IMG/VR virus record: IMGVR_UViG_3300033980_000231
Span: 1-22,246 of that record
DNA: 22,246 nucleotides
Origin: a virus
Direction: 5' to 3' (one strand)
Below are positions 4,569-10,168 of this stretch, piece by piece. The position numbers and the translations under genes were made by a program. The notes under the pieces were generated by a model. The model worked only from the letters and a program-made list of their open reading frames with translations. It was not told the DNA's origin and searched no databases. Position 1 is the first letter of the stretch, and every line of letters starts with the position of its first letter.

Positions 4569-4732
4569 GAATCATCATTGATCGCCCCATGCAGGGGTAC
4601 TTTGTTGCAGCCGAGGAGGACTGGGACCTTGGCTGGCCTACGGGCCTTGGCAGGACCCAGGAAGAAGCAATCGCTGACCTGCTGTGCCAGCGTGACCTTG
4701 ATCCCCAAACAACATTAGTGGAGGTGGTATGA
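4565..4732 (+). CDS. Very small hypothetical protein (55 aa)
   Basis: This short ORF is supported by perfect four-base overlaps on both sides (ATGA at 4565 and at 4729). The product begins MRIIIDRPMQGYFVAAEEDW and continues DLGWPTGLGRTQEEAIADLL, ending LVEVV. The strand-strand-helix layout with 'G-x-T-x-E-E-A-I-x-D-L' is reminiscent of the HicB-like small fold, but it is too short and divergent to assign. There is no HTH and no partner toxin beside it, so a toxin-antitoxin role is not supported. Confidence 0.55.
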   Translation: MRIIIDRPMQGYFVAAEEDWDLGWPTGLGRTQEEAIADLLCQRDLDPQTTLVEVV

Positions 4733-4950
4733 AAACAGGTGGACCAGCGTTTCCATTACATACACACGATTGGCACAAAGAAGTCAGTGATACAGGGTAT
4801 ATCGATCATGACTTCACCATGGGCATGACCCTACGCGATTACTTTGCAGCCAAGGCGATGCAAGCACTGGCGCAGGGGAATTATTTTGATGCAACCGCGA
4901 GGCAGGCTTACATGATTGCAGACGCCATGCTGAAAGCGAGGGAACAATGA
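4729..4950 (+). CDS. Small phage protein of the 'GMTLRDYFAAKA' type (73 aa)
   Basis: The sequence contains GMTLRDYFAAKAMQAL followed by a short loop and ARQAYMIADAMLKARE. This two-helix pattern recurs in many hypothetical proteins of phages and prophages (recognised from memory). Function is not known. The N-terminal FPLHTHDWHKEVSDTG varies more in such proteins. GGAGG lies seven bases upstream of the ATG. It overlaps both neighbours by four bases and is part of the co-translated accessory series. No membrane or signal segments. Confidence 0.65.
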   Translation: MKTGGPAFPLHTHDWHKEVSDTGYIDHDFTMGMTLRDYFAAKAMQALAQGNYFDATARQAYMIADAMLKAREQ

Positions 4951-5147
4951 TCCCCGGCACACGCGTGAAAACACCTCGAGGGCTTGGCATCCTCGAGCAC
5001 ATTCAACCCGACGGGACCTGCGCAGTCCGATTGATCAATGACCGCGAGTGGCCATTTCCTGAGTGGATTTACCTGCAACGCAATCAAGTCAAGCTGGCGT
5101 TCAAACCCAAGCCTGACCTGTCAACTTATGAGGAGGCACCCTTCTGA
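4947..5147 (+). CDS. Small beta-rich hypothetical protein ending EEAPF (66 aa)
   Basis: The protein starts MIPGTRVKTPRGLGILEHIQ and continues with strand-like segments (TCAVRLINDREWPFPEWIYL). The pattern G-T-R-V-x-T-P-x-G-x-G is typical of small SH3-like barrels seen in CarD/KOW-type domains, but this is only a resemblance. The last residues are STYEEAPF, an acidic end closing with Pro-Phe, loosely like the SSB C-terminal tip that is perfect in the 1983-2612 product. The start overlaps the upstream stop (ATGA) and the stop overlaps the next start (TGATG). Confidence 0.55.
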   Translation: MIPGTRVKTPRGLGILEHIQPDGTCAVRLINDREWPFPEWIYLQRNQVKLAFKPKPDLSTYEEAPF

Positions 5148-5440
5148 TGGAACAAGTTTACTTACAGCACCTGGGCACTTGCCCCATCTCGAAGTTTGAG
5201 ACGAGCAAGCTTAAACCCGTAACCAAGCGGCCTTATAAGTTTGGTGTGAGTGCTTGCTACTCACCTGCCCCCAGGAACTACTACAGCCACGATCAGGACT
5301 GGGTTTATGACCTGATGGTACTTGACCGCACGCCCTACCAAATGATTCGCTACAAGGGCCTCCAGTGGCTGCTGTACGCCCTTTTTGCCGGCGCTGTTAT
5401 CTACTTCAGCAACGGCGTTGCACAGTGGGCGGCGCGGTAA
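5147..5440 (+). CDS. Small single-pass membrane protein (97 aa)
   Basis: A hydrophilic N-terminal domain of about 70 residues (KPVTKRPYKFGVSACYSP, then DQDWVYDLMVLDRTPYQMI) precedes one hydrophobic segment (WLLYALFAGAVIYF) near residues 74-90, ending in AAR. There is no cleavable signal. The likely topology is an inner-membrane protein with an N-terminal cytoplasmic or periplasmic domain; orientation cannot be told. Its neighbour at 5440 is also a tiny membrane protein, so the two may work together. I do not recognise the family. The start overlaps the previous stop as TGATG. Confidence 0.6.
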   Translation: MEQVYLQHLGTCPISKFETSKLKPVTKRPYKFGVSACYSPAPRNYYSHDQDWVYDLMVLDRTPYQMIRYKGLQWLLYALFAGAVIYFSNGVAQWAAR

Positions 5441-5547
5441 TGGCTGACTTTATCGACTGGCTTATCACGATGTTTGGCGTTGGCTCGATCGGGCTGACAG
5501 TGTTTTTAATTTATGTCTTATGGAGCATGCCTTATGGCGAAGAGTGA
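5440..5547 (+). CDS. Tiny membrane protein (35 aa)
   Basis: MADFIDWLITMFGVGSIGLT followed by VFLIYVLWSMPYGEE: one hydrophobic helix spanning most of the protein. The ATG shares its A with the stop of the upstream membrane-protein gene (TAATG) and the 3' end overlaps the next gene by 14 bp, supporting a real coupled gene despite its size. Tiny membrane proteins in phages can be holins, antiholins or membrane-partner modulators. The position in the early accessory block, far from the lysozyme, makes lysis less likely. Confidence 0.5.
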   Translation: MADFIDWLITMFGVGSIGLTVFLIYVLWSMPYGEE

Positions 5548-5743
5548 TGATCGATTGACGCTGATTGCTGCAGCGCTTAACGGGATCTTGTCCCGCGGCA
5601 TTGAGCATTACAAGGATGGACCTTACTCACTGGATACGCCTGAGCGCATTGCGACGCTGGCTATCCGTATTGCAGACGCAACCCTGGAGATTAGCAATGA
5701 GAGATTACCAAGACCCAGAAGTACAGATTCAAGTGCTGGTTGA
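5534..5743 (+). CDS. Small hypothetical protein (69 aa)
   Basis: The ATG at 5534 (MAKSDDRLTLIAAALNGILS) is chosen over an ATG seven codons upstream that lies deeper inside the membrane-protein gene. The protein is helical and soluble, with DTPERIATLAIRIADATLEI as a likely long helix. Its last 47 bp overlap the next gene. Function unknown; small helical proteins of this kind are common in phage accessory regions. Confidence 0.55.
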   Translation: MAKSDDRLTLIAAALNGILSRGIEHYKDGPYSLDTPERIATLAIRIADATLEISNERLPRPRSTDSSAG

Positions 5744-5870
5744 GTACATGCAAGTCATGATCGCTCGCAGGGACTGGCATGGTGTGAGTGATGCAGCTAA
5801 TGACATCCGCGAACTCGAGGCTGAGCAAGATGGCCCCAACTTCCTGCGAAGGAGCCAGGAACATGCATAG
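5697..5870 (+). CDS. Very small hypothetical protein (57 aa)
   Basis: The product starts MRDYQDPEVQIQVLVEYMQV and has a second helix DAANDIRELEAEQD, acidic and probably helical throughout. The start lies 47 bp inside the previous gene and the stop overlaps the next gene (ATG at 5863). An alternative start in this frame at 5565 would overlap the previous gene almost entirely and reads as antinatural Cys/Pro/Leu-rich sequence, so it is rejected. Function unknown. Confidence 0.5.
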   Translation: MRDYQDPEVQIQVLVEYMQVMIARRDWHGVSDAANDIRELEAEQDGPNFLRRSQEHA

Positions 5871-6081
5871 CTGCCCACCATGCAATCAAAAGTGTGAGCA
5901 GGGGCGTTACTGCCCTGCCAGGCTCACTGATGCTGACATCAAGGCCTGTGCTGACAGCATCCCTGACTCACTGACGGCTGATCATTGGTTTTATGCTTTT
6001 GCTCGTGCCGTCGAAACCATGGTCTTGCGTAAGCGAGCCTGTACCGATGACTGGCGTGACAGCGCAGGAGATGCAGCATGA
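5863..6081 (+). CDS. Small Cys-rich N-terminus protein (72 aa)
   Basis: The first 18 residues carry four cysteines (C4, C7, C11, C18: MHSCPPCNQKCEQGRYC), which could bind one zinc ion. The rest is helical (DADIKACADSIPDSLTADHW, then FYAFARAVETMVLRKRAC). Such 'C-P-x-C-N-x-x-C-E-x-G-x-x-C' heads followed by a short helical body are found in other small phage proteins, from memory. It may be a small adaptor or DNA-interacting protein, but no target is evident. It overlaps both neighbours by 8 and 4 bp. Confidence 0.55.
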   Translation: MHSCPPCNQKCEQGRYCPARLTDADIKACADSIPDSLTADHWFYAFARAVETMVLRKRACTDDWRDSAGDAA

Positions 6082-6563
6082 ATCTACTCGAACTGCTAGA
6101 TGAAGTTGCTACCGAGACCAAAAAGGAAGACCTGCAGGAGGCTTGGGATCGGTGTCTGTTAAGAAACCACTTGAGCAATGCCAACATGGGCAAATTGATA
6201 AGTTGGTTTTGCACAGAACACGATTTGAACTGGGTGCAGTTCAATGAACTTAAACGTGTTCCTAAGTACGAGTACCAGGTTTTTTGCCACACATCACGTT
6301 ATCTCGCGGCCTACCTTCCTAAGATCTGGGAATTGCTCATGGCCGGCAAAACAAATGAGGAGATCCTTGCTTATCTCAAACGGTTCAATGTTCGCACGTT
6401 GGACAAACCCATCGACTTGAAAAAGGCGGCTAAGGAAGCCAAAGAACGGCAGCAAGACACGTTGAAAGACAAGCGCAATGTGCTTGAGAAAAAGTCGCGC
6501 ATCGGTCAACGGCTGCGTGCCAGCAAAGCCAATTGGAACACGGTCAAAGCAGTCCGATCATGA
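6078..6563 (+). CDS. Hypothetical early phage protein (161 aa)
   Basis: The largest product in the small-gene block that has no recognisable family. It is soluble and mainly helical: MNLLELLDEVATETKKEDLQ, a central aromatic segment (YEYQVFCHTSRYLAAYLPKI), KTNEEILAYLKRFNV, and a strongly basic last third (KKAAKEAKERQQDTLKDKRN followed by VLEKKSRIGQRLRA) that could bind nucleic acid or form a coiled coil. The start overlaps the Cys-rich gene (ATGA) and the stop overlaps the HTH gene (ATGA). Sitting directly before an HTH regulator, it may be a partner protein; this is inference. Confidence 0.55.
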   Translation: MNLLELLDEVATETKKEDLQEAWDRCLLRNHLSNANMGKLISWFCTEHDLNWVQFNELKRVPKYEYQVFCHTSRYLAAYLPKIWELLMAGKTNEEILAYLKRFNVRTLDKPIDLKKAAKEAKERQQDTLKDKRNVLEKKSRIGQRLRASKANWNTVKAVRS

Positions 6564-6892
6564 TCAAGATGAATGAACTGCTGTACGCACGGATGATCAA
6601 GATGCTGATGGAGGGCTGCACTGCGTACAACATCTGTGATGAGACGGGCCTGCATATCGTCACGGTCCAGTCTTATCTCAGAGCCTTACACAAAGAAGGT
6701 GTGACCCACATCACGGGCTGGGTGAAGAACTCCCGCGGTGTGGATGCCACGCACATTTACAAGCTTGGTATCGGTGAGGACAAGCCACGGTCAAAGATGA
6801 CACGGGCTGAGATTGCTAAACGGTATCGATTCAGACAACGGTTACGCGCACGCATGGAGCGTGAGCGCATTGGTTTAGGGGCAAGACCATGA
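6560..6892 (+). CDS. Winged-helix/HTH phage regulator (110 aa)
   Basis: The first ~60 residues form an HTH: MLMEGCTAYNICDETGLHI, then VTVQSYLRALHKEGVTHI as recognition helix and wing. After that comes GWVKNSRGVDATHIYKLGIG, the usual wing/tail of a small phage HTH family whose members end in a basic helix like RQRLRARMERERIGLG. It likely regulates phage transcription or binds DNA in replication. The ATG at 6560 is chosen over an upstream start at 6533 because it overlaps the previous stop as ATGA. Its own stop overlaps the first gene of the (K/R)EWVGLT array. Confidence 0.65.
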   Translation: MIKMNELLYARMIKMLMEGCTAYNICDETGLHIVTVQSYLRALHKEGVTHITGWVKNSRGVDATHIYKLGIGEDKPRSKMTRAEIAKRYRFRQRLRARMERERIGLGARP

Positions 6893-7173
6893 GTGGTGAT
6901 CACAATCAATTTCAAAAGCGCAAGTCATATCTTGATGAGCCAGTAGCCTGGATGCACACAACCGGAACAGGCCATAGGTACTTTCGGAAAAAGCCACAGG
7001 ACAAGGTTTTCAATCCACAGCCTGTGTACACCTCACCAAAGCGTGAATGGGTTGGGCTGACTGATGAGGATATTAGTTATTTTCGGTATCAAGCAACTTT
7101 CTGTGATGAATTTGACGCAGCGTTTATGGCCGAGCTTATTGAGAAAAGTTTAAAGGAGAAAAACCATGGCTGA
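6889..7173 (+). CDS. (K/R)EWVGLT paralogue 1 (94 aa)
   Basis: First of three tandem related genes. It carries EPVAWMHTTGTGHRYFRK, then VYTSPKREWVGLTDEDISYF, and a C-terminal helix ending LIEKSLKEKNHG. The EPVAW...(L/V)YT.P...EWVGLTDE layout is a known recurring pattern of small phage and prophage proteins of unknown function. The last codons encode the ribosome binding site of the next gene (AAGGAG at 7153-7158). The protein is soluble, without cysteine motif or membrane segment. The start overlaps the HTH gene as ATGA. Confidence 0.65.
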   Translation: MSGDHNQFQKRKSYLDEPVAWMHTTGTGHRYFRKKPQDKVFNPQPVYTSPKREWVGLTDEDISYFRYQATFCDEFDAAFMAELIEKSLKEKNHG

Positions 7174-7712
7174 AAACAAAACAGCAAAGACACCAACAGA
7201 TAGCGGGGTAGGTTTTATCGACGGTGTTTGGTATGGGCCAGGGCCTACGGCGTGGCAGTGTCAATGCGGCAAACCCTATACGGTCACTTGTATTTCAAGC
7301 ACACCGTTAAAGCGTGAATGGGTTGGGCTGACGCTAAATGAAGCAGAAGATTTTTACGAGAAATACACTGACAGGGCGGAGCTTATTAACGCCATAGACA
7401 AGTTCCTTGAGGAGAAGAACGCATGAGCGATTCATACGATGATTACGAGACAAAAATGCAACTTGCAGAACACGCATGGGAGGTAAAAACTGAACACGAC
7501 CGTGCCGTCGAGTTAGGGAAAGCGTATGAGCGTGGCTGGAATGCAGCATTAGCGCAACAAGAGCCTGTGGCGTGGATTACCAATGGTGGCAAGGGGGAAC
7601 TTTGGTGGCATCGCTCATCAAAGTTCGATGAAGAAGGCAACCTGATCGGCCCCAATCCAGATGACATACCACTGTACACCGCACCACCAAAGAAAGAATG
7701 GGTGGGGCTGAC
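7038..7712 (+). repeat. 24-bp motif repeated in three consecutive genes
   Basis: Bases 7038-7061 and 7309-7332 are identical over 24 bp. Bases 7689-7712 match them with four changes, three in one adjacent cluster. All three encode K(R/K)EWVGLT in the same frame of three different genes, so both protein selection and duplication can explain the match. The perfect 24-bp identity including wobble positions points to recent duplication or conversion. Confidence 0.75.
7166..7426 (+). CDS. (K/R)EWVGLT paralogue 2, diverged N-terminus (86 aa)
   Basis: Second of three tandem paralogues. The motif PLKREWVGLTLNEAEDFY is retained, but the EPVAW segment seen in copies 1 and 3 is replaced by FIDGVWYGPGPTAWQCQCGK, with two cysteines (C-Q-C). 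The N-terminus MAENKTAKTPTDSGVG is Thr/Lys-rich. The C-terminus is AIDKFLEEKNA. At DNA level, 24 bases around the motif (7309-7332) are identical to copy 1 (7038-7061), indicating recent common origin or gene conversion. GAGGAG at 7409-7414 near the 3' end is the ribosome binding site for the next gene. Confidence 0.65.
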   Translation: MAENKTAKTPTDSGVGFIDGVWYGPGPTAWQCQCGKPYTVTCISSTPLKREWVGLTLNEAEDFYEKYTDRAELINAIDKFLEEKNA

Positions 7713-7803
7713 GGATGAGGACATGGAAGCACTTTTCTTGAATGAGGACGGTGTGAGGTTTGCCCGATACATCGAAGCCAAGTTAAAGGAGCGCAACACA
7801 TGA
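7423..7803 (+). CDS. (K/R)EWVGLT paralogue 3 (126 aa)
   Basis: Third and longest of the tandem paralogues. An extra N-terminal helical region (QLAEHAWEVKTEHDRAVELG, then AYERGWNAALAQQ) precedes the shared part: EPVAWITNGGKGELWWHR, IPLYTAPPKKEWVGLTDEDM, and the end YIEAKLKERNT. The 'ERGWNAALA' helix before EPVAW is common in this protein type. AAGGAG at 7786-7791 inside the last codons serves the next gene, eight bases before its ATG. Function unknown; the array suggests domain-swapping accessory proteins rather than a conserved enzyme. Confidence 0.65.
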   Translation: MSDSYDDYETKMQLAEHAWEVKTEHDRAVELGKAYERGWNAALAQQEPVAWITNGGKGELWWHRSSKFDEEGNLIGPNPDDIPLYTAPPKKEWVGLTDEDMEALFLNEDGVRFARYIEAKLKERNT

Positions 7804-8162
7804 CGGACGAAGAACTGTTGAGGTATGCCGCAAAAGCGGTGGGGTATGTTGAACCAACCATGTATAGGCCAAAGACGAACTGTCTTTTGTGGGTTGGCAA
7901 GGAGTCCGGCGCATCCATATGGAGTCCATTCCACGACAACAAAGATGCTTTTGAATTGATGATTGATTTAGACATCGGCGTTCATCATGGCTGGACATTC
8001 GCTGACGAGAAGGTGCCGTATGCAAATGTGTGCGCCCAACATATCCCGTCGATGATTGAGGTCGGAGAAATAAAGGGTGATGACCCGAAGGCTGCAACTC
8101 GCCGCGCCATCGTCAGAGCCGCCGCTGAGATTGGCAAAAACATGGAGAAAAATCATGGCTAA
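7800..8162 (+). CDS. Phage ABA-sandwich-like protein (120 aa)
   Basis: The sequence fits the small phage ABA-sandwich type: a helix near the start (DEELLRYAAKAVGY), WSPFHDNKDAFELMIDLDIG, a short variable middle, and the characteristic C-terminal helix DPKAATRRAIVRAAAEIGKN. Proteins of this fold are frequent in Proteobacteria phages and prophages and have no agreed function. The start overlaps paralogue 3 (ATGA) and the end MEKNHG encodes the GGAG (8144-8147) for the next gene. Family call is from memory of the C-terminal signature. Confidence 0.65.
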   Translation: MTDEELLRYAAKAVGYVEPTMYRPKTNCLLWVGKESGASIWSPFHDNKDAFELMIDLDIGVHHGWTFADEKVPYANVCAQHIPSMIEVGEIKGDDPKAATRRAIVRAAAEIGKNMEKNHG

Positions 8163-8355
8163 GTTACCCTACACCTGGACCATCTGCCCTGATGAGCCGG
8201 CACCAAAACAATTCACAGCACTAACTCCCAGGCTGCTTCATGCCATGCGAAGTGGTGGCATGGACTTCACGATTGATCATCGGGTTCTTGCATGGCCAGC
8301 ATCAAAAGCAGGCAAAACGATTGTCAATAACCACCTGAAAAAAAAGCATGAATGA
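8155..8355 (+). CDS. Small hypothetical protein (66 aa)
   Basis: The ATG at 8155 (MAKLPYTWTICPDEPAPKQF) has GGAG seven bases upstream inside the preceding gene; the frame is open further upstream, but that part is antinatural overlap with the ABA-like gene. The protein is basic and soluble, with TPRLLHAMRSGGMDFTI as a helix-strand unit and a Lys-rich end (NNHLKKKHE). Function unknown. It overlaps the next ORF by 8 bp. Confidence 0.5.
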   Translation: MAKLPYTWTICPDEPAPKQFTALTPRLLHAMRSGGMDFTIDHRVLAWPASKAGKTIVNNHLKKKHE

Positions 8356-8668
8356 TGCTCTACGCTATCGCATGCTCAGGCAGTTGGTTGACTACCCCGA
8401 TCAAATGGATGCTGACCTAGATGAGCTTATACGAGAAGCAATTGAAAATTATCGAGCGACTGCACAACCAGGCGCAAAACCAAATGAAAACCGATCCAGC
8501 ATTGGCCGATCAATACTTGCACGATCTGGCCTGGAATGTGTTGGAGTTGAGAAAGAGACTGCACGATGCAATGCCCCTACTGTCGCAACGAGTCAGGACG
8601 GTCCTACAAGACAACCGTCCTTGATACCCGGTCTTACTGGGAACCCAACAAGCTTAGATTTTATTTAG
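8348..8668 (+). CDS. Overlapping ORF, plausible only in its first third (106 aa)
   Basis: The first ~35 residues (ALRYRMLRQLVDYPDQMDAD then LDELIREAIENY) look like a genuine small helical phage protein and the ATG overlaps the previous stop. From about residue 38 on, the frame runs antiparallel in quality to two better ORFs (8421-8624 and 8566-8778) and becomes Pro/Ser/Thr-rich without clear structure. Either the gene really extends and overlaps both, or an ancestral stop was lost and the tail is meaningless, or the reading shifts +1 into the 8421 frame. The sequence cannot decide. Confidence 0.4.
   Translation: MNDALRYRMLRQLVDYPDQMDADLDELIREAIENYRATAQPGAKPNENRSSIGRSILARSGLECVGVEKETARCNAPTVATSQDGPTRQPSLIPGLTGNPTSLDFI
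8421..8624 (+). CDS. Small helical hypothetical protein (67 aa)
   Basis: MSLYEKQLKIIERLHNQAQN continues with DPALADQYLHDLAWNVLELR and KRLHDAMPLLSQ, a convincing helical protein with ordinary codon use. It begins inside the 8348 ORF in the +1 frame and its 3' end overlaps the zinc-ribbon gene at 8566 by 59 bp. No strong Shine-Dalgarno precedes the ATG, so expression may depend on ribosomes arriving from the gene upstream, or on a frameshift from it. Function unknown. Confidence 0.5.
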   Translation: MSLYEKQLKIIERLHNQAQNQMKTDPALADQYLHDLAWNVLELRKRLHDAMPLLSQRVRTVLQDNRP

Positions 8669-8778
8669 AGCGCCGACGCGAATGCAAAAAATGTCAAACA
8701 CGATTCATAACCAGAGAGTTCTCACCATCGGTTCCACCACCCTCACGCTCCGTGAGTGGGCAAAGCGCGGAAAGCTAA
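8566..8778 (+). CDS. Small zinc-ribbon protein, NrdR-N-terminus-like (70 aa)
   Basis: Two CxxC pairs, C3-P-Y-C6 and C40-K-K-C43, frame TTVLDTRSYWEPNKL and RRRECKKCQTRFITRE. The order MxCPxC...V-x-D-T-R...RRRxCxxCxxRF-x-T-x-E is that of the zinc ribbon of NrdR, but the ATP-cone domain of NrdR is absent. It is therefore a free-standing zinc ribbon, as found in some phages, probably binding DNA or RNA polymerase; ribonucleotide reductase control is not implied. The end (SPSVPPPSRSVSGQSAES) is disordered and overlaps the next gene by 97 bp, so the reading there is less certain. Confidence 0.6.
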   Translation: MQCPYCRNESGRSYKTTVLDTRSYWEPNKLRFYLERRRECKKCQTRFITREFSPSVPPPSRSVSGQSAES

Positions 8779-8978
8779 GTTATTACACCCTGAAGTGGCG
8801 TGTCGATCAGGGATGGCCCTCAGACCGTTTATTTGAGCGCAGGAACGCCGTAAAGGACGGCAAGAAGGTTTGCTCTAAGTGCCAGGTCACAAAGCCCGTA
8901 GAAGGCTTCTATGAGCGTTCTAGGGGCGGGTGGCTGGCAGAGTGCAAGGAGTGCTTTAAGAAGCGTTATTTGAAGTAA
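8682..8978 (+). CDS. HTH-like plus Cys4 (HNH-associated) protein (98 aa)
   Basis: The N-terminal half (TLTLREWAKRGKLSYYTLKW, then RVDQGWPSDRLFE) matches the small HTH-like module often attached to phage homing endonucleases and structural-region DNA-binding proteins. The C-terminal half has C64-x-x-C67 and C88-x-x-C91 with VTKPVEGFYERSRGGW between them, the zinc knuckle that usually precedes an HNH nuclease domain. The protein ends right after it (KKRYLK), so no H-N-H catalytic part is present. The alternative ATG is 8691; neither has a good Shine-Dalgarno. It overlaps the zinc-ribbon gene by 97 bp and the convergent transglycosylase gene by 13 bp. Confidence 0.6.
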   Translation: MQKMSNTIHNQRVLTIGSTTLTLREWAKRGKLSYYTLKWRVDQGWPSDRLFERRNAVKDGKKVCSKCQVTKPVEGFYERSRGGWLAECKECFKKRYLK

Positions 8979-10168
8979 GGGCTGTAAGTGGCAGGCAGTC
9001 CTGATGGCATACCTTTTTCTTGTAACTTGCGGTATGCGCGCATAACCAGGGGGGAGGTTGCCAAAGCGCCACCAAGTATTTGAGTGCCTGTGTGAGGAAT
9101 GGCCGTTATGGCTGAGCCTAATGCGCCTGTGGCATATGCTGCTGCCATAGGCATATCCTGCTCAGCATACTTGCTCATGGCCTGTTGGGCCTGCTCTGCA
9201 GCGCTAATGCCTCCGAGTGCTCCCAAGCCAACCTTACCTGCTGGCGATGTCATGATGTTTTTGGCCATCGTTAACGGGCTTTTTTGCCGGGCTACCAACG
9301 CCTCTTGATCCTTACCGCGCTGAATCAAGCGATCAACGAGGGCCATCGGTTCGCCAGGCATGCGAGGGCCATACATCTTGGTGGCACGGCTTGATACCTT
9401 GCCATGGTCCTTGGCTCGCTCATAGGTGGCTGAAGCTTGAGGTACGCCGCCAACACCAGGCTTTTCCATGCCAGCCCAGTTGCGCAGCCATTTCTCACCT
9501 GAAGTGGCGGTGTCAGGCTGATTGATGCGTGACATGCCCTCAAGTGCTCGGCCAAGCAAATTAAACTTAGAGCCTGCAAACTGTAAGCCTGCTGAAGTTG
9601 CAGCGCCTGTTAAACCGCCAGCAGCATCAAGCATGAGTCGCTGGTAATCCAATTCAGAAGCTGGCGCTGGCCTTTCACCTTCAGTAAGGGTGCCACCTTG
9701 GCCAACGCCTACGCCCTCGGCCTCGCCTTCTAGGCCTATAAAGGGCTGTGGCAGCGTACCGCCTGCATAAGTATTGATCCTGCTTACATAGGCTGCAGTC
9801 TCTTCAGGGATGTCCTTGGGATCAAGTGTCTTGAGATATGCTTTATTAGGACCTGAGTTATAAGCCGCCAGCAATGCAACTGGATTGGTACCGATGTCGG
9901 GCAGTGATGACAGTTGCTTGAGGTAGGTTAAGCCGCCCTTGATATTTTGGCTGATGTCATAAGGGTTAACGCCAAGCTCTTTTGCCGTGCTCGGCATGAG
10001 TTGCATCAGACCGATCGCACCCTTGGGTGAGACAGCCTTGGGATCAAACTTGCTCTCAGCCGCCACCATGGGCAGCACAAAGTCAGGGTTGATGCCCATG
10101 CGACGAGCTTCATCGCCAATCTGCAGGGCGTAACGGACCTGATTCTCGTCGAGTTTGTTTGCTTCCAT
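8966..10168 (-). CDS. Internal virion lytic transglycosylase, SLT domain (400 aa)
   Basis: Residues about 10-130 form a goose-lysozyme-like SLT domain: VLPMVAAESKFDPKAVSP with catalytic E38, GAIGLMQLMPSTAKELGV at 50-67, and ALLAAYNSGP at 98-107. It cleaves peptidoglycan glycan strands by forming 1,6-anhydro-MurNAc. In phages with this gene order the domain is carried into the cell envelope during DNA ejection (as in T7 gp16). The remaining 270 residues are Gly/Ala-rich with hydrophobic patches (VGLGALGGISAAEQ, MAAAYATGALGSAITAI) that may insert in the membrane. It is the last gene of the leftward structural operon. The ATG overlaps the preceding stop (TAATG). Confidence 0.8.
   Translation of the reverse strand: MEANKLDENQVRYALQIGDEARRMGINPDFVLPMVAAESKFDPKAVSPKGAIGLMQLMPSTAKELGVNPYDISQNIKGGLTYLKQLSSLPDIGTNPVALLAAYNSGPNKAYLKTLDPKDIPEETAAYVSRINTYAGGTLPQPFIGLEGEAEGVGVGQGGTLTEGERPAPASELDYQRLMLDAAGGLTGAATSAGLQFAGSKFNLLGRALEGMSRINQPDTATSGEKWLRNWAGMEKPGVGGVPQASATYERAKDHGKVSSRATKMYGPRMPGEPMALVDRLIQRGKDQEALVARQKSPLTMAKNIMTSPAGKVGLGALGGISAAEQAQQAMSKYAEQDMPMAAAYATGALGSAITAIPHTGTQILGGALATSPLVMRAYRKLQEKGMPSGLPATYSPYFK

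Noticed and set aside
4565-4732. Possible HicB-type antitoxin
   Set aside because: The 55-aa product only vaguely resembles the fold, has no HTH tail, and no HicA-like dsRNA-binding toxin lies beside it.
7443-8156. Minus-strand frames of up to 163 codons opposite the paralogue array
   Set aside because: Ser/Cys/His-rich shadow translations of well-supported plus-strand genes with ribosome sites.
9007-9037. Inverted repeat GCATACC / GGTATGC near the convergent gene ends
   Set aside because: Seven pairs with a 17-base loop, inside the transglycosylase coding region, and no T-run after either arm; not a terminator.
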